A stretch of DNA of 49,353 nucleotides from positions 1-49,353 of the forward strand of contig DATDJZ010000021.1 of NCBI GenBank assembly GCA_036520315.1, read 5' to 3'. Position 1 is the first letter of the stretch. Each line of letters starts with the position of its first letter. The position numbers and the translations under genes were made by a program. The notes beneath the pieces were generated by a model, which had not been told where the DNA came from, did not search any database, and saw nothing but the letters and a program-made list of their open reading frames with translations. Source of the DNA: DASUPK01 sp036520315. GTDB taxonomy: Bacteria > Actinomycetota > Thermoleophilia > Solirubrobacterales > 70-9. This document shows positions 8,832-16,222 of this stretch, one piece after another.

Positions 8832-9779
8832 TCAGCCGGTGAGCCGAGTCAGCCAGACGCCGGTGAGGGACGGGACCGGGCCGGCTGAGGAGATCCCGCG
8901 CACCGAACCCTCCATGCCGATGCCGCGCAGCGGACCGCCGACGGTGTAGAGCAGCGGATTGGAGCGAGCGGCGCGCAGGCCCGCGGCGTCGAGCGGATCC
9001 GCCACCTGCGCCGCTCCGCCCGCGAGTAGGCGCAGGCGCTGATCGGGCTTCGGGGCAGCCACGAAGGTGACGCCGTCGAGCGCGGGGCCGAGGCCCATCG
9101 GGCTCCCCCACCAGCCGGCGAACCGCGACAGCTCGAGCCGCGCCGGGCCCCCCGCCACCGGCTGAAAGGCACCGGTCCCCGGACCGCGGGCGTCCGGGAG
9201 GAACCGGGCACGCTGTCCGCTCTGCGGGTCCAGCGCCCCGGGCGAGACGATCCCGAGCCGCGGCGAGGCCAGCCGGCCGATGAAATCTGGAACCGGTTGG
9301 GTGAGCAGGAAGCGGACCTCGTCCGGCCGCGGGGCGTCCACGGCGAACAGATGCGGAAGCAGCGCCCGCCCGCGGGGATCGCCCTGCCAGCGCCGGGAGT
9401 TGGCCAGCACGGCCGCCGCATTGAACGGCGTCCCGTCCTGGAAGCGGACCCCCAGGCGGAGGGTGACCGTCCAGGTGGTCCGATCGGCGGATGGCCGCGC
9501 GCTCAGGGCGAGGCCCGGCTGCCGAGCGGTGCCTCCGTATGGACCGGTGAGCTGCGCGATCAGCGGCTCGAAGACCTGGCGGGTGACGGTCTGGGCGTCC
9601 CGACCGCGTGAGGCGAGCGGATCGAGCGTGGTGGGCAGGGTGGGAAGCGCGTAGGTGAGGGTGCCGCCACCACCGGCCGGGGGCAGCTGGGAGCCACCGC
9701 GGGTTCCGCTCCCGCCGCCGCCGCAGCCAACCAGGGTCGCCAGGGCGAAGACCGCGAAGGTGGCGGCCCGGAGCCGCAT
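8832..9779 (-). CDS. solute-binding lipoprotein, extracellular family 5, short
   Basis: 315 aa. The signal peptide ends in the lipobox LVGC (C19) followed by a Gly-rich tether. The mature part begins like peptide/nickel-binding SBP family 5 proteins (LTYALPTLPTTLDPLASRGRDAQTVTRQVFEPLI, TWTVTLRLGVRFQDGTPFNAAAV). Typical members are 500-600 aa, so the second half of the fold is largely missing. The gene ends cleanly at a stop with no continuation in other frames. No permease or ATPase genes are adjacent; secG is 4 bp upstream. It may be a specialised or degenerate binding protein. Confidence 0.8.
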   Translation of the reverse strand: MRLRAATFAVFALATLVGCGGGGSGTRGGSQLPPAGGGGTLTYALPTLPTTLDPLASRGRDAQTVTRQVFEPLIAQLTGPYGGTARQPGLALSARPSADRTTWTVTLRLGVRFQDGTPFNAAAVLANSRRWQGDPRGRALLPHLFAVDAPRPDEVRFLLTQPVPDFIGRLASPRLGIVSPGALDPQSGQRARFLPDARGPGTGAFQPVAGGPARLELSRFAGWWGSPMGLGPALDGVTFVAAPKPDQRLRLLAGGAAQVADPLDAAGLRAARSNPLLYTVGGPLRGIGMEGSVRGISSAGPVPSLTGVWLTRLTG

Positions 9780-9783
9780 CTCT

Positions 9784-10008
9784 CTAGAGCTGGAGGATGA
9801 CGAGGGCGTTCAGCGCCCAGAGAACGCCAAAGAAGATGGTCCACCGGGTCAGATTTCGCTCGACCAGCGAGCCGCCGCCGAAGGAGCTACCGCCTCCGCC
9901 GATGCCGAAGGCGCCGGAGAGGCCGGCGTCCTTGCCGGAGTGCAGGAGCACCAGGAAGACCAGGATCACCGAGATGATGGCCTCGACCACACTGAGCACG
10001 GTTACCAT
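9784..10008 (-). CDS. secG: SecG, preprotein translocase subunit
   Basis: 74 aa, normal for SecG. There are two membrane helices (about 5-22 and 53-72) joined by a Gly/Ser-rich cytoplasmic loop; SGKDAGLSGAFGIGGGG with LVERNLTRWTIFFGVLWA is the family signature. It assists SecYE in protein export. The solute-binding lipoprotein gene follows after 4 bp, and the CcmI-like gene precedes it in another position of the same strand (start 10314). Confidence 0.93.
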   Translation of the reverse strand: MVTVLSVVEAIISVILVFLVLLHSGKDAGLSGAFGIGGGGSSFGGGSLVERNLTRWTIFFGVLWALNALVILQL

Positions 10009-10026
10009 GGGGCCGGAGTGTAGAGA

Positions 10027-10314
10027 TCAGTCCCCCTGCGGCGGTCGCAGTCGGTCAATCTTCTTCAGGATGTCGATCGCCTCCCGGCGCAGCTCGCGGT
10101 CGAGCCGCCGGAAGTCCTCCTCTGTGAGCTTGCCGGCGGCTCGGTCGGCCTCGGCGTCGCGGATCTGTCGGTACTTGGCGGCCTTGCGCGCCTCGAGATC
10201 GGCGAGCTCGGCGACGGCGGGGTCATCCTTCTGCGTGGGCGCGCGATCGCGCAGCGGCGCCGTGACGAACCAGGCGACCAGCACGACGATGACCAGGGCG
10301 AGGACGAACTCCAT
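10027..10314 (-). CDS. small membrane-anchored CcmI-like protein
   Basis: 95 aa: one N-terminal membrane helix (MEFVLALVIVVLVAWFVTAPL) and a charged helical tail with ELADLEARKAAKYRQIRDAEADRAAGKLTEEDFRRLDRELRREA. The tail resembles the first cytoplasmic helices of CcmI-type cytochrome c assembly proteins, without the large TPR domain. It sits 39 bp downstream of ccmF, which supports a role in cytochrome c maturation. The family assignment is tentative. Confidence 0.72.
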   Translation of the reverse strand: MEFVLALVIVVLVAWFVTAPLRDRAPTQKDDPAVAELADLEARKAAKYRQIRDAEADRAAGKLTEEDFRRLDRELRREAIDILKKIDRLRPPQGD

Positions 10315-10353
10315 GGGCGGCGCAAGGCTAGGGGCAGGCCGCGCCCCGCGCGC

Positions 10354-12546
10354 CTAGCTCGGCTCGGCTGTCCCCAGCTCGCGGCCGAGCCTCGCGCGGT
10401 ATGCAGCCTCGAGGCGGCGGCGAGACTCGAGCGCCGGCCAGGCCGCCATCACGGCACCCGCGAGAGCGATCAGGGCCCCGATCCAGATCCAGCCCACCAG
10501 CGGGTTGACGATCACCCTGAAGGTGGCGGGCGGCGGGTTCTGGACGTAGTGCTGGATGAGGGCGAGGATCGCGAACTCCTGCGCGGCCGGAGGCAGATCC
10601 GCCAGCTGACGATTGCCCCGCTTGATGTCCGGGTTGAGGACCGAGAGGTCCGGCTGGAATGCCGTCCACAGATCCCCACCGGCCCGCGCCCGCAGGCCGA
10701 CCTCGCTGGTGGACTCACCCATGAAGTAGCGCCCGATCGGCCCCGCGGTCGGGTCCTGGGTCGGGTAGTAGTTGCGCGCCGGAGCCAGGGTCCCAAGGGT
10801 CTTGCCGTCGCGCGTGACCGTCAGGTGCGAGACGAGGGCGAGCCGCTCCGGCTGTGGGTCGGAGGTCAGGTTGTCGTAGTGGAGCGTGTAGTCGCCGACG
10901 CTCGCCGACTGGCCGACGTTGAGCCGCACGTCTTCCTTGGTCTGGAAGCTCGAGGAGGCCGCGATCCCGACCAGCGTGAGGGCGATCCCGGCGTGCACGA
11001 TGTAGCCGCCGTAGCGCCGGCGGTTGCGCCCCACGCCCTGGGCCAGCGCCCGCAAGGGGGGCTCGCCGGTGAGCGCCCGCCTGGTCGTGCCCGCCCGCCA
11101 GAACTCGCCGGCCAGTGCCGTCAGCGTGAAGGCCGCGAAGCCGAAGACGAAGAGCGCCCAGGGATGGCTGCCCGCGTCGCTCACCACGAGCAGGACCGCG
11201 ATCGTCGCGGCGGTGGCGATGCCGGGCCAGAGCAGGAGGCGCCGGGCGGCGCTTGCGCTCAGTCTCCCCCAGGCCAACAGCGGGCCGATCCCGGTGAAGA
11301 GCGCCAGCAGGACACCGATCGGCGTCACGTAGCGGTTGAACCAGGGCGCCGCCAGCGAGTGCTTCTCGCCGGTGAAGAACTCGGAGATCAGCGGGAAGAA
11401 GGTGCCCCAGAAGATCACCAACGCCAGCCCCACTAGCAGCAGGTTGTTGACCAAGAAGATCGACTCTCGGGAGAGCAGCGATTCCATCCGCCGCTCGGGC
11501 CGCAGCTGGTCGAGCCTCGAGACGATCAGCACTGTGGAGCCGATCGCGACCACGGCGATCAGCCCGAGCAGCGGGCCGCCGACGGTCGAGGCACCGAAGG
11601 CATGGATCGACTGGAGGACTCCGGAGCGCACCAGGAAGGTGCCGAGCAGGCAGAGGCTGAAGGTGCCGGCGATCAGGCTGACGTTCCAGACCTTCAGCAT
11701 TCCCCGCTTCTCCTGCACCATCACCGAGTGCAGGAAGGCGGTGCCGACCAGCCAGGGCATGAGCGCCGCGTTCTCCACCGGGTCCCAGCCCCAGTAGCCG
11801 CCCCAGCCGAGCTCCTCGTATGACCAGCGCGAGCCGAGGAGCAGGCCGATGCCGAGGAAGGTCCAGGCGCAGAGGGCGAAGTTGCGGGTGGTGCGAATCC
11901 AGCTCGCGTCGAGCCTGCGGGCGATCAGTGCCCCGACGCAGAAGGCGAAGGGAATGGACCAGAAGACGTAGCCCGAGTAGAGCATCGGCGGGTGCACCGC
12001 CATGTAGGGGTTGCGGAGCAGCGGGGTGAGCCCGGAGCCCTCGACCGGGGACGGGTCGAGGTGCGCGAAGGGCTGCGCCTTGAAGATCATCAGCCCGACG
12101 AAGAAGGAGCCGAGGCCGGCCAGCACCGCGGTCGCCCAGGGGACGATCTCGCGGTGGCGGTTGCGGGTGATGAAGAGGACCGCGCTCGAGGCGAGCGAGA
12201 GGACCCAGGCCCAGAGCAGGAGCGAGCCCTCCTGGCTCGACCACATCGCGGTCAGCTTGTAGAAGGTGGGGGTGGTGGTCGAGGAGTGGTCGGCGACCAG
12301 CGCGAAGGCGAAGTCGTCCCGGAGGAACGCGACCTCGATGATCACCACCGCGGCCGTGAGCAACCCGGCCATCGCGTAGATGGCTCGCCTCGAGGACTCG
12401 ATCCAGCGGCGGTCCCCGGTTCGCCCGCCGTAGACGCCCGCCCCGGCCGCGAAGAGGGCCGAGAGCAGCGCAGCGGCAAGCAGTGCGGAGCCGAGGATGG
12501 TCAGCTGGACTGCCCCGGCGTGGTCGTCGTGAACTTCGACGGGCAC
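10354..12546 (-). CDS. ccmF: CcmF-type cytochrome c heme lyase subunit
   Basis: 730 aa, polytopic. The heme-handling WWD signature is W248-GGYWGWDPVENAAL. Conserved periplasmic/membrane histidines appear in VHPPMLY (H185) and FLHSVM (H273). A long C-terminal periplasmic domain (about 540-660) precedes the last helix. It transfers heme from CcmE to apocytochrome c outside the membrane. The GTG at 12546 gives 46 bp overlap with ccmE. A CTG at 12504 that shares CTGA with the ccmE stop and opens directly into the first hydrophobic helix is an alternative start. Confidence 0.93.
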   Translation of the reverse strand: MPVEVHDDHAGAVQLTILGSALLAAALLSALFAAGAGVYGGRTGDRRWIESSRRAIYAMAGLLTAAVVIIEVAFLRDDFAFALVADHSSTTTPTFYKLTAMWSSQEGSLLLWAWVLSLASSAVLFITRNRHREIVPWATAVLAGLGSFFVGLMIFKAQPFAHLDPSPVEGSGLTPLLRNPYMAVHPPMLYSGYVFWSIPFAFCVGALIARRLDASWIRTTRNFALCAWTFLGIGLLLGSRWSYEELGWGGYWGWDPVENAALMPWLVGTAFLHSVMVQEKRGMLKVWNVSLIAGTFSLCLLGTFLVRSGVLQSIHAFGASTVGGPLLGLIAVVAIGSTVLIVSRLDQLRPERRMESLLSRESIFLVNNLLLVGLALVIFWGTFFPLISEFFTGEKHSLAAPWFNRYVTPIGVLLALFTGIGPLLAWGRLSASAARRLLLWPGIATAATIAVLLVVSDAGSHPWALFVFGFAAFTLTALAGEFWRAGTTRRALTGEPPLRALAQGVGRNRRRYGGYIVHAGIALTLVGIAASSSFQTKEDVRLNVGQSASVGDYTLHYDNLTSDPQPERLALVSHLTVTRDGKTLGTLAPARNYYPTQDPTAGPIGRYFMGESTSEVGLRARAGGDLWTAFQPDLSVLNPDIKRGNRQLADLPPAAQEFAILALIQHYVQNPPPATFRVIVNPLVGWIWIGALIALAGAVMAAWPALESRRRLEAAYRARLGRELGTAEPS

Positions 12547-12908
12547 TTCGTGATCAGGCTGTCCCGCTCGCCGACGAAGGTGCCGTCCTGGAGCTTGCCG
12601 GTGACGATCACCTCGCGCCCGTCGCGGAACGGATCCGGGACGGTGCCCGAGTAGGTGACCGGGATCGGATCGGAGCCGTCGCGGTCGGAGATCCGGAAGT
12701 CGAGCTGGTCGCCGGCGTGCTGGATGGAGCCCGGCACGACCCTGCCGGTCAGCTCATAGGTTCCGCCCGCGTCGGACTGGAGGAGCTGCGAGGGCTCCTT
12801 GGCCTCGGTCGAGGCGCTGAAGGACGTGTACACCAGTCCCGCCGCCAGCAGGACCGCGGCGGACAGTGCGACGACCAGGCGAATCTTTCGCTTGCGCGAT
12901 GGATCCAC
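12501..12908 (-). CDS. ccmE: CcmE-type heme chaperone, cysteine variant
   Basis: 135 aa. A cytoplasmic basic start, one membrane helix (about 10-28) and an OB-fold periplasmic domain (YELTGRVVPGSI, PVTYSGTVPDPFRDGREVIVTGKL) make this CcmE. The heme-attachment motif, HxxxY in proteobacteria, is here C122-P-S-K-F126. Cys-type CcmE (CxxxY) is known from archaea and some bacteria, but the aromatic residue here is Phe instead of Tyr. It starts the minus-strand block ccmE-ccmF-ccmI-like and is divergent from the nucleotidyltransferase gene. Confidence 0.92.
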   Translation of the reverse strand: MDPSRKRKIRLVVALSAAVLLAAGLVYTSFSASTEAKEPSQLLQSDAGGTYELTGRVVPGSIQHAGDQLDFRISDRDGSDPIPVTYSGTVPDPFRDGREVIVTGKLQDGTFVGERDSLITKCPSKFTTTTPGQSS

Positions 12909-12973
12909 GGCGCTGTGGATTATCGCAACGTCGCCTTAAGGCCCGGCGGTTCGCCGCTAGGGTCCATGCGGCT

Positions 12974-13708
12974 GTGGCGACCCTGGACCCAGTGGTGATC
13001 CTCTGCGGCGGGCGGGGGACTCGCCTGAGTGAGCGGACCGAATCGATCCCTAAGGCGCTCGTGGAGATCGGCGGCCGGCCGATCCTCTGGCATGTGATCG
13101 CGATCTATGCGCAGCAGGGATTCAGGCGGTTTCTGCTTCTCACCGGCTACAAGGGTGAACGGATCGAGGAGTGGGCCCGACGGAGCTCGTGGCTTTCTGG
13201 GGTTGAGGTGAGCTGCGTCGAGACCGGACTCGACACCCCGACCGGCGGCCGCATCAGGGTCGCCGAGGAGCGCCTCGGAGATCGTCCGTTCTCATTGACC
13301 TACGCGGACGGCGTCGCCGATATCGACCTGTCGGCACTGGTCGAGTTCCACCGCGCCGGTGGTGCGCCGGCGACAATGACGGTCGTCAAGCCCGAGCTCC
13401 AGTTCGGCATCGCCGACCTCGATGACGAGAACCGCGTCCGCGGCTTTCACGAGAAGCCGCGCGTCGACAGCTGGATCAACGGCGGTTTCTTCTGCTTCGA
13501 GCCCACGGTCCTCGACTACCTGAGCGAGGACAGCGTCCTGGAACGCGAGCCCCTGGAGCGCCTGGCGGGGGACGGGTCACTCCGCGCCTACCGTCACGAA
13601 GGGTTCTGGGACTGCATGGACACCTACAAGGACGCCGTCATGCTCAACGACCTCTGGGAGTCGGGAAGGCCGCCCTGGCGGGTCTGGGCTGAGGAGCCGG
13701 CCCTGTGA
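12974..13708 (+). CDS. sugar-1-phosphate nucleotidyltransferase, RfbF-like (probable glucose-1-phosphate cytidylyltransferase)
   Basis: I place the start at GTG 12974, next to the first conserved strand; 244 aa. The nucleotide-binding signature CGGRGTRLSERTESIPKAL is at 11-29, with K27 as the activating lysine. The sugar-metal site is LTYADGVADID. The late segment GFWDCMDTYKDAVMLNDLW is typical of RfbF cytidylyltransferases, which make CDP-glucose. It overlaps the next gene by 4 bp (GTGA), and that gene looks like a CDP-glucose 4,6-dehydratase, so the two probably supply a CDP-deoxysugar for surface glycans. Confidence 0.85.
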   Translation: MATLDPVVILCGGRGTRLSERTESIPKALVEIGGRPILWHVIAIYAQQGFRRFLLLTGYKGERIEEWARRSSWLSGVEVSCVETGLDTPTGGRIRVAEERLGDRPFSLTYADGVADIDLSALVEFHRAGGAPATMTVVKPELQFGIADLDDENRVRGFHEKPRVDSWINGGFFCFEPTVLDYLSEDSVLEREPLERLAGDGSLRAYRHEGFWDCMDTYKDAVMLNDLWESGRPPWRVWAEEPAL

Positions 13709-14679
13709 GAGCCATGGTCACGGGCGCCCGTGGGTTCGCCGCCTCGTGGCTCGCCGAGGCGCTGCTCGAGGGGGGTGACGACGTGACCTCGCTGGATCGC
13801 GGGGGCGCGACTCCGACCGGGCTGGAGCTGCACCGGATCGCTGACGATGTCAACGACGCCACAGGCGATCTGCGCGACAAGGATCTCGTGCTCCGGCTGC
13901 TCCGCGAGAACCGCATCGACACCGTTTTCCATCTCGCCGCCCAGCCGATCGTCGCTACCGCCAATGCCTCCCCCATCCCCACCTTCCAGACGAACATCGA
14001 GGGGACCTGGGTGCTGCTCGAGGCCTGCCGCGAGACGAACGTTGAGCGGGTCGTGGTCGCGTCATCCGACAAGGCCTATGGCCCACACGAGAAGCTCCCC
14101 TACACCGAGGAGGCGGCGCTGCAGCCCGTGTTTCCCTACGACGTCTCCAAGGCCGCGACCGACCTGATCGCTCGCAGCTACTGGCACACCTACGAGCTCC
14201 CGGTGGCGGTGACCCGTTTCGCCAACCTCTATGGCGGTGGTGAGCGGAACTTCTCGCGTCTCATTCCCGAGACCGTCACTGCAGTGCTCGATGGACGCCG
14301 GCCGATCATTCGCTCCGACGGTTCCCCCGAGCGCGACTTCCTCTACGTCGCTGATGCGGCCCAGGCGTATTTGGCCATCGCCGACGCCCTCGAAACCGGG
14401 GACATCGCGGGGGAGGCATTCAACGCCGGCTGGGGCCGGCCGCATCCGGTTCGGGAGGTGATCGACCTGATCTGCGAGCTGGGGCCGAGCGACGTCGAGC
14501 CCGACTACCAAGGGAGGGGGAACCCGCCCGGCGAGATCGACCGCCAGTACCTTGACTCCACGAAGATCCGCGAGCGGATCGGCTGGGAGCCCGCCGTCGA
14601 GCTCCGCGAGGGGATCCGGCGGACCATCGACTGGTATGCGGCCCACCCAGAGGTCAGGCCCGCCGCTCGAGTCGGTTGA
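13705..14679 (+). CDS. NAD-dependent sugar dehydratase/epimerase, probable CDP-glucose 4,6-dehydratase
   Basis: 324-aa extended short-chain dehydrogenase. The nucleotide-binding motif is TGARGFAASWL, where the third glycine of GxxGxxG is Ala13, in a context (GF-x-x-SWL) typical of RfbG. HLAAQPIVATA and ASSDKAYG (S121-D122-K123) follow, and the catalytic Y145-x3-K149 is in PYDVSKA. The SSDK-Y segment and the coupled cytidylyltransferase upstream point to CDP-glucose 4,6-dehydration, though GDP-mannose or dTDP-glucose substrates are not excluded. The last 26 bp overlap a gene on the other strand. Confidence 0.87.
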   Translation: MRAMVTGARGFAASWLAEALLEGGDDVTSLDRGGATPTGLELHRIADDVNDATGDLRDKDLVLRLLRENRIDTVFHLAAQPIVATANASPIPTFQTNIEGTWVLLEACRETNVERVVVASSDKAYGPHEKLPYTEEAALQPVFPYDVSKAATDLIARSYWHTYELPVAVTRFANLYGGGERNFSRLIPETVTAVLDGRRPIIRSDGSPERDFLYVADAAQAYLAIADALETGDIAGEAFNAGWGRPHPVREVIDLICELGPSDVEPDYQGRGNPPGEIDRQYLDSTKIRERIGWEPAVELREGIRRTIDWYAAHPEVRPAARVG

Positions 14680-14992
14680 GGGCGAACTCGATGGCCCGTC
14701 CGGCGGGGCGGAAGGGCAGCAGAATCCCGGCGGCCCTGCCACCGAACTGCGGGTAGTCCAGCTTGCTGAGCAGGGCCTGCGCTTCCCGTCGTTCACGCGC
14801 GCTCAGCCGGGAGGGCATGCCTCTCGACTTCACCAGAAGCTCACGGGCCCTCCGGCGTTCATCTCTAGCGAGGCGCCGCCAATGCCGATTGGCGAGCCAG
14901 CCCAGCTCGATCGCCGCCACCACCCAGAGGCGCTCCGCCAGCCAGCGGCTTCGTCGTGCGAACCTGCTCGCCATGCCTCCGAGAACTCCCAT
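14654..14992 (-). CDS. small basic hypothetical protein
   Basis: Up to 112 aa; the ATG at 14974 would give 106 aa. It is rich in Arg and Leu, with an amphipathic or weakly hydrophobic helix (LWVVAAIELGWLANRHW), then a basic helical region RDERRRARELLVKSRGMPSRLSARERREAQALLSKLDYPQ. The end overlaps the convergent dehydratase gene by 26 bp. Residue composition and the coherent helix pattern favour a real gene. I do not recognise the family. Confidence 0.6.
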   Translation of the reverse strand: MGVLGGMASRFARRSRWLAERLWVVAAIELGWLANRHWRRLARDERRRARELLVKSRGMPSRLSARERREAQALLSKLDYPQFGGRAAGILLPFRPAGRAIEFALNRLERRA

Positions 14993-15038
14993 TTGCCCTG
15001 CTTACCCCATTCCCCCGGAACGACTCACCGGAGCCCAG

Positions 15039-15111
15039 AGCGGCGGACGGGTCTCGAACCCGCGACCTCGAGCTTGGGAAGCTCGCGCTCTACCTACTGA
15101 GCTACCGCCGC
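15039..15111 (-). tRNA. tRNA-Gly (anticodon CCC)
   Basis: On the minus strand the acceptor stem GCGGCGG/CCGCCGC, D-arm GTAGCTCAGTAGGTAGAGC, anticodon stem-loop CGAGC-TTCCCAA-GCTCG (anticodon CCC) and T-arm GCGGGTTCGAGACCCGT are all present, with discriminator U73 as in bacterial tRNA-Gly. CCA is not encoded. Protein frames across this stretch (such as TGLEPATSSLG) are tRNA artefacts. Confidence 0.96.
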
Positions 15112-15152
15112 AGAGCCGCCCATTTTAGGTCTCGTCTCTAGCCTTCGCCGAT

Positions 15153-15677
15153 GTGAGCACCAAGAGCATCGTCGCGGTGGTCGGAGTGCTGGCCGCGATC
15201 GGCCTGCTCGCCTACGGGCTGCTCAGCAAGGGCGGCGCGACGATCGCCGTCGGGGATCCCGCGCCCGACAAGCAGCTCTCCCGGCTCGATGGCGGCGGCA
15301 CCGGCGACATCGCGGACTACCGCGGGCGCTGGGTGCTGGTCAACTTCTGGGCGTCGTGGTGCGGGCCGTGCAAGTCCGAGGCCCCCGCCCTCGAGAGCTT
15401 CCAGAGGACGCATGGTCAGAGCGGCTTCACTGTGCTCGGCATCAATCTCGACGACAGCACCGGCGATGCGACCGACTTCGTTCGCCGCTACGGGCTCACC
15501 TACCCGCAGCTTCGCGACGGCGATGGCAGCGACCGCCGCGACGCCTACGGCATGACCGGCTTCCCCGAATCCTTCCTGGTCGACCCGGCCGGGAAGCTGG
15601 CGCTGATCAGGCGGGGTGCGGTGGACGAGCCCTATCTGACCGAACAGGTCGCTCCCCTGATTCAGTCACGCACATGA
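15153..15677 (+). CDS. ccmG: TlpA/ResA/CcmG-type thiol-disulfide oxidoreductase
   Basis: 174 aa. An N-terminal membrane anchor (about 5-24) holds a thioredoxin fold outside the membrane. The active site is WASWCGPC and the cis-proline loop is TGFPESFLVD. It keeps apocytochrome c cysteines reduced for heme attachment. The stop overlaps the ccmH start (ATGA), so the two are coupled. The start is GTG at 15153. It belongs functionally with ccmE/ccmF 2-5 kb away on the other strand. Confidence 0.92.
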   Translation: MSTKSIVAVVGVLAAIGLLAYGLLSKGGATIAVGDPAPDKQLSRLDGGGTGDIADYRGRWVLVNFWASWCGPCKSEAPALESFQRTHGQSGFTVLGINLDDSTGDATDFVRRYGLTYPQLRDGDGSDRRDAYGMTGFPESFLVDPAGKLALIRRGAVDEPYLTEQVAPLIQSRT

Positions 15678-16132
15678 TCCGCGGGCTCCTCATCGCCGCG
15701 GCGATCGGCCTCATCCTGGCGGCGAGTCCGGCGGCCGTCGGAGCCGCCGAACCGCGCGCCTCGCTGCCGGACGTCGAGGACGAGGTGATGTGCACCATCT
15801 GCGGCACGCTCCTGGCCGAATCGGACTCGCCGCAGGCCGATCGGGAGCGGGCCCTGATCAGGCAGCTCATCGCCCGCGGCGAGGACAAGGACCAGATCAA
15901 GGACGCGCTCGTCGCGGAGTACGGGCCGCGGGTGCTCGCGACCCCGAGCGGACACGGCTTCGACCTGCTCGCCTGGCTGGTGCCGGGTGTGGGAATCCTG
16001 CTCGCCGCCGGGGCGATCGGCTACTTCGCGGTCAGCAGGACCCGCCGCCGCTCGAGGGAGCCGGATCCGCCGGCACTCGACGCAAGCGAGCGCTCTCGGC
16101 TGGACGAGGACATGGCGCGCTATGACCTCTAG
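15674..16132 (+). CDS. ccmH: CcmH-type cytochrome c biogenesis protein
   Basis: 152 aa. A signal peptide or first helix (about 3-25) leads into a short helical domain with the redox pair C-T-I-C (MCTICGTLLAES), in place of the more usual RCxxC; the basic residue before the first Cys is Met here. The segment RALIRQLIARGEDKDQIKDALVAEYGPRVLATP is the CcmH three-helix bundle, then a second membrane helix (about 100-122). It is coupled to ccmG through ATGA. Confidence 0.93.
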   Translation: MIRGLLIAAAIGLILAASPAAVGAAEPRASLPDVEDEVMCTICGTLLAESDSPQADRERALIRQLIARGEDKDQIKDALVAEYGPRVLATPSGHGFDLLAWLVPGVGILLAAGAIGYFAVSRTRRRSREPDPPALDASERSRLDEDMARYDL

Positions 16133-16137
16133 CGCCC

Positions 16138-16200
16138 TTACTTCCAGACTCGCACGTAGTCGACCGCCGTGGTGGCGGGCAACGGCAATCCCGGCCGGCG
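16138..16200 (-). pseudogene. possible 3' remnant of a GH16-type glycosidase gene
   Basis: Just downstream of the argS stop, a minus-strand frame ends with ATTAVDYVRVWK and a stop at 16140-16138. VDYVRVW/Y at a C-terminus is characteristic of GH16 beta-glucanase-like enzymes. Nothing upstream in the frame belongs to that family, because argS occupies it. A chance match of about 12 residues is possible, so this is offered only as a candidate decayed fragment. Confidence 0.22.
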
Positions 16201-16222
16201 TCCTGAGCGAACCTCTCTCCGG

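Noticed and set aside
10715..12244. 509-codon minus-strand frame within ccmF
   Set aside because: Shadow of ccmF in another frame, rich in Arg/Pro/Ala/His without any family motif.
14552..15141. Plus-strand frames with TGLEPATSSLG- or SRTRDLELGKLA-like ends
   Set aside because: These are the well-known translations of the antisense strand of tRNA-Gly and are not proteins.
16164..16178. CCGCC-GTGGT-GGCGG hairpin between ccmH and argS
   Set aside because: Short stem with no T run on either strand; may be a weak terminator but cannot be supported.
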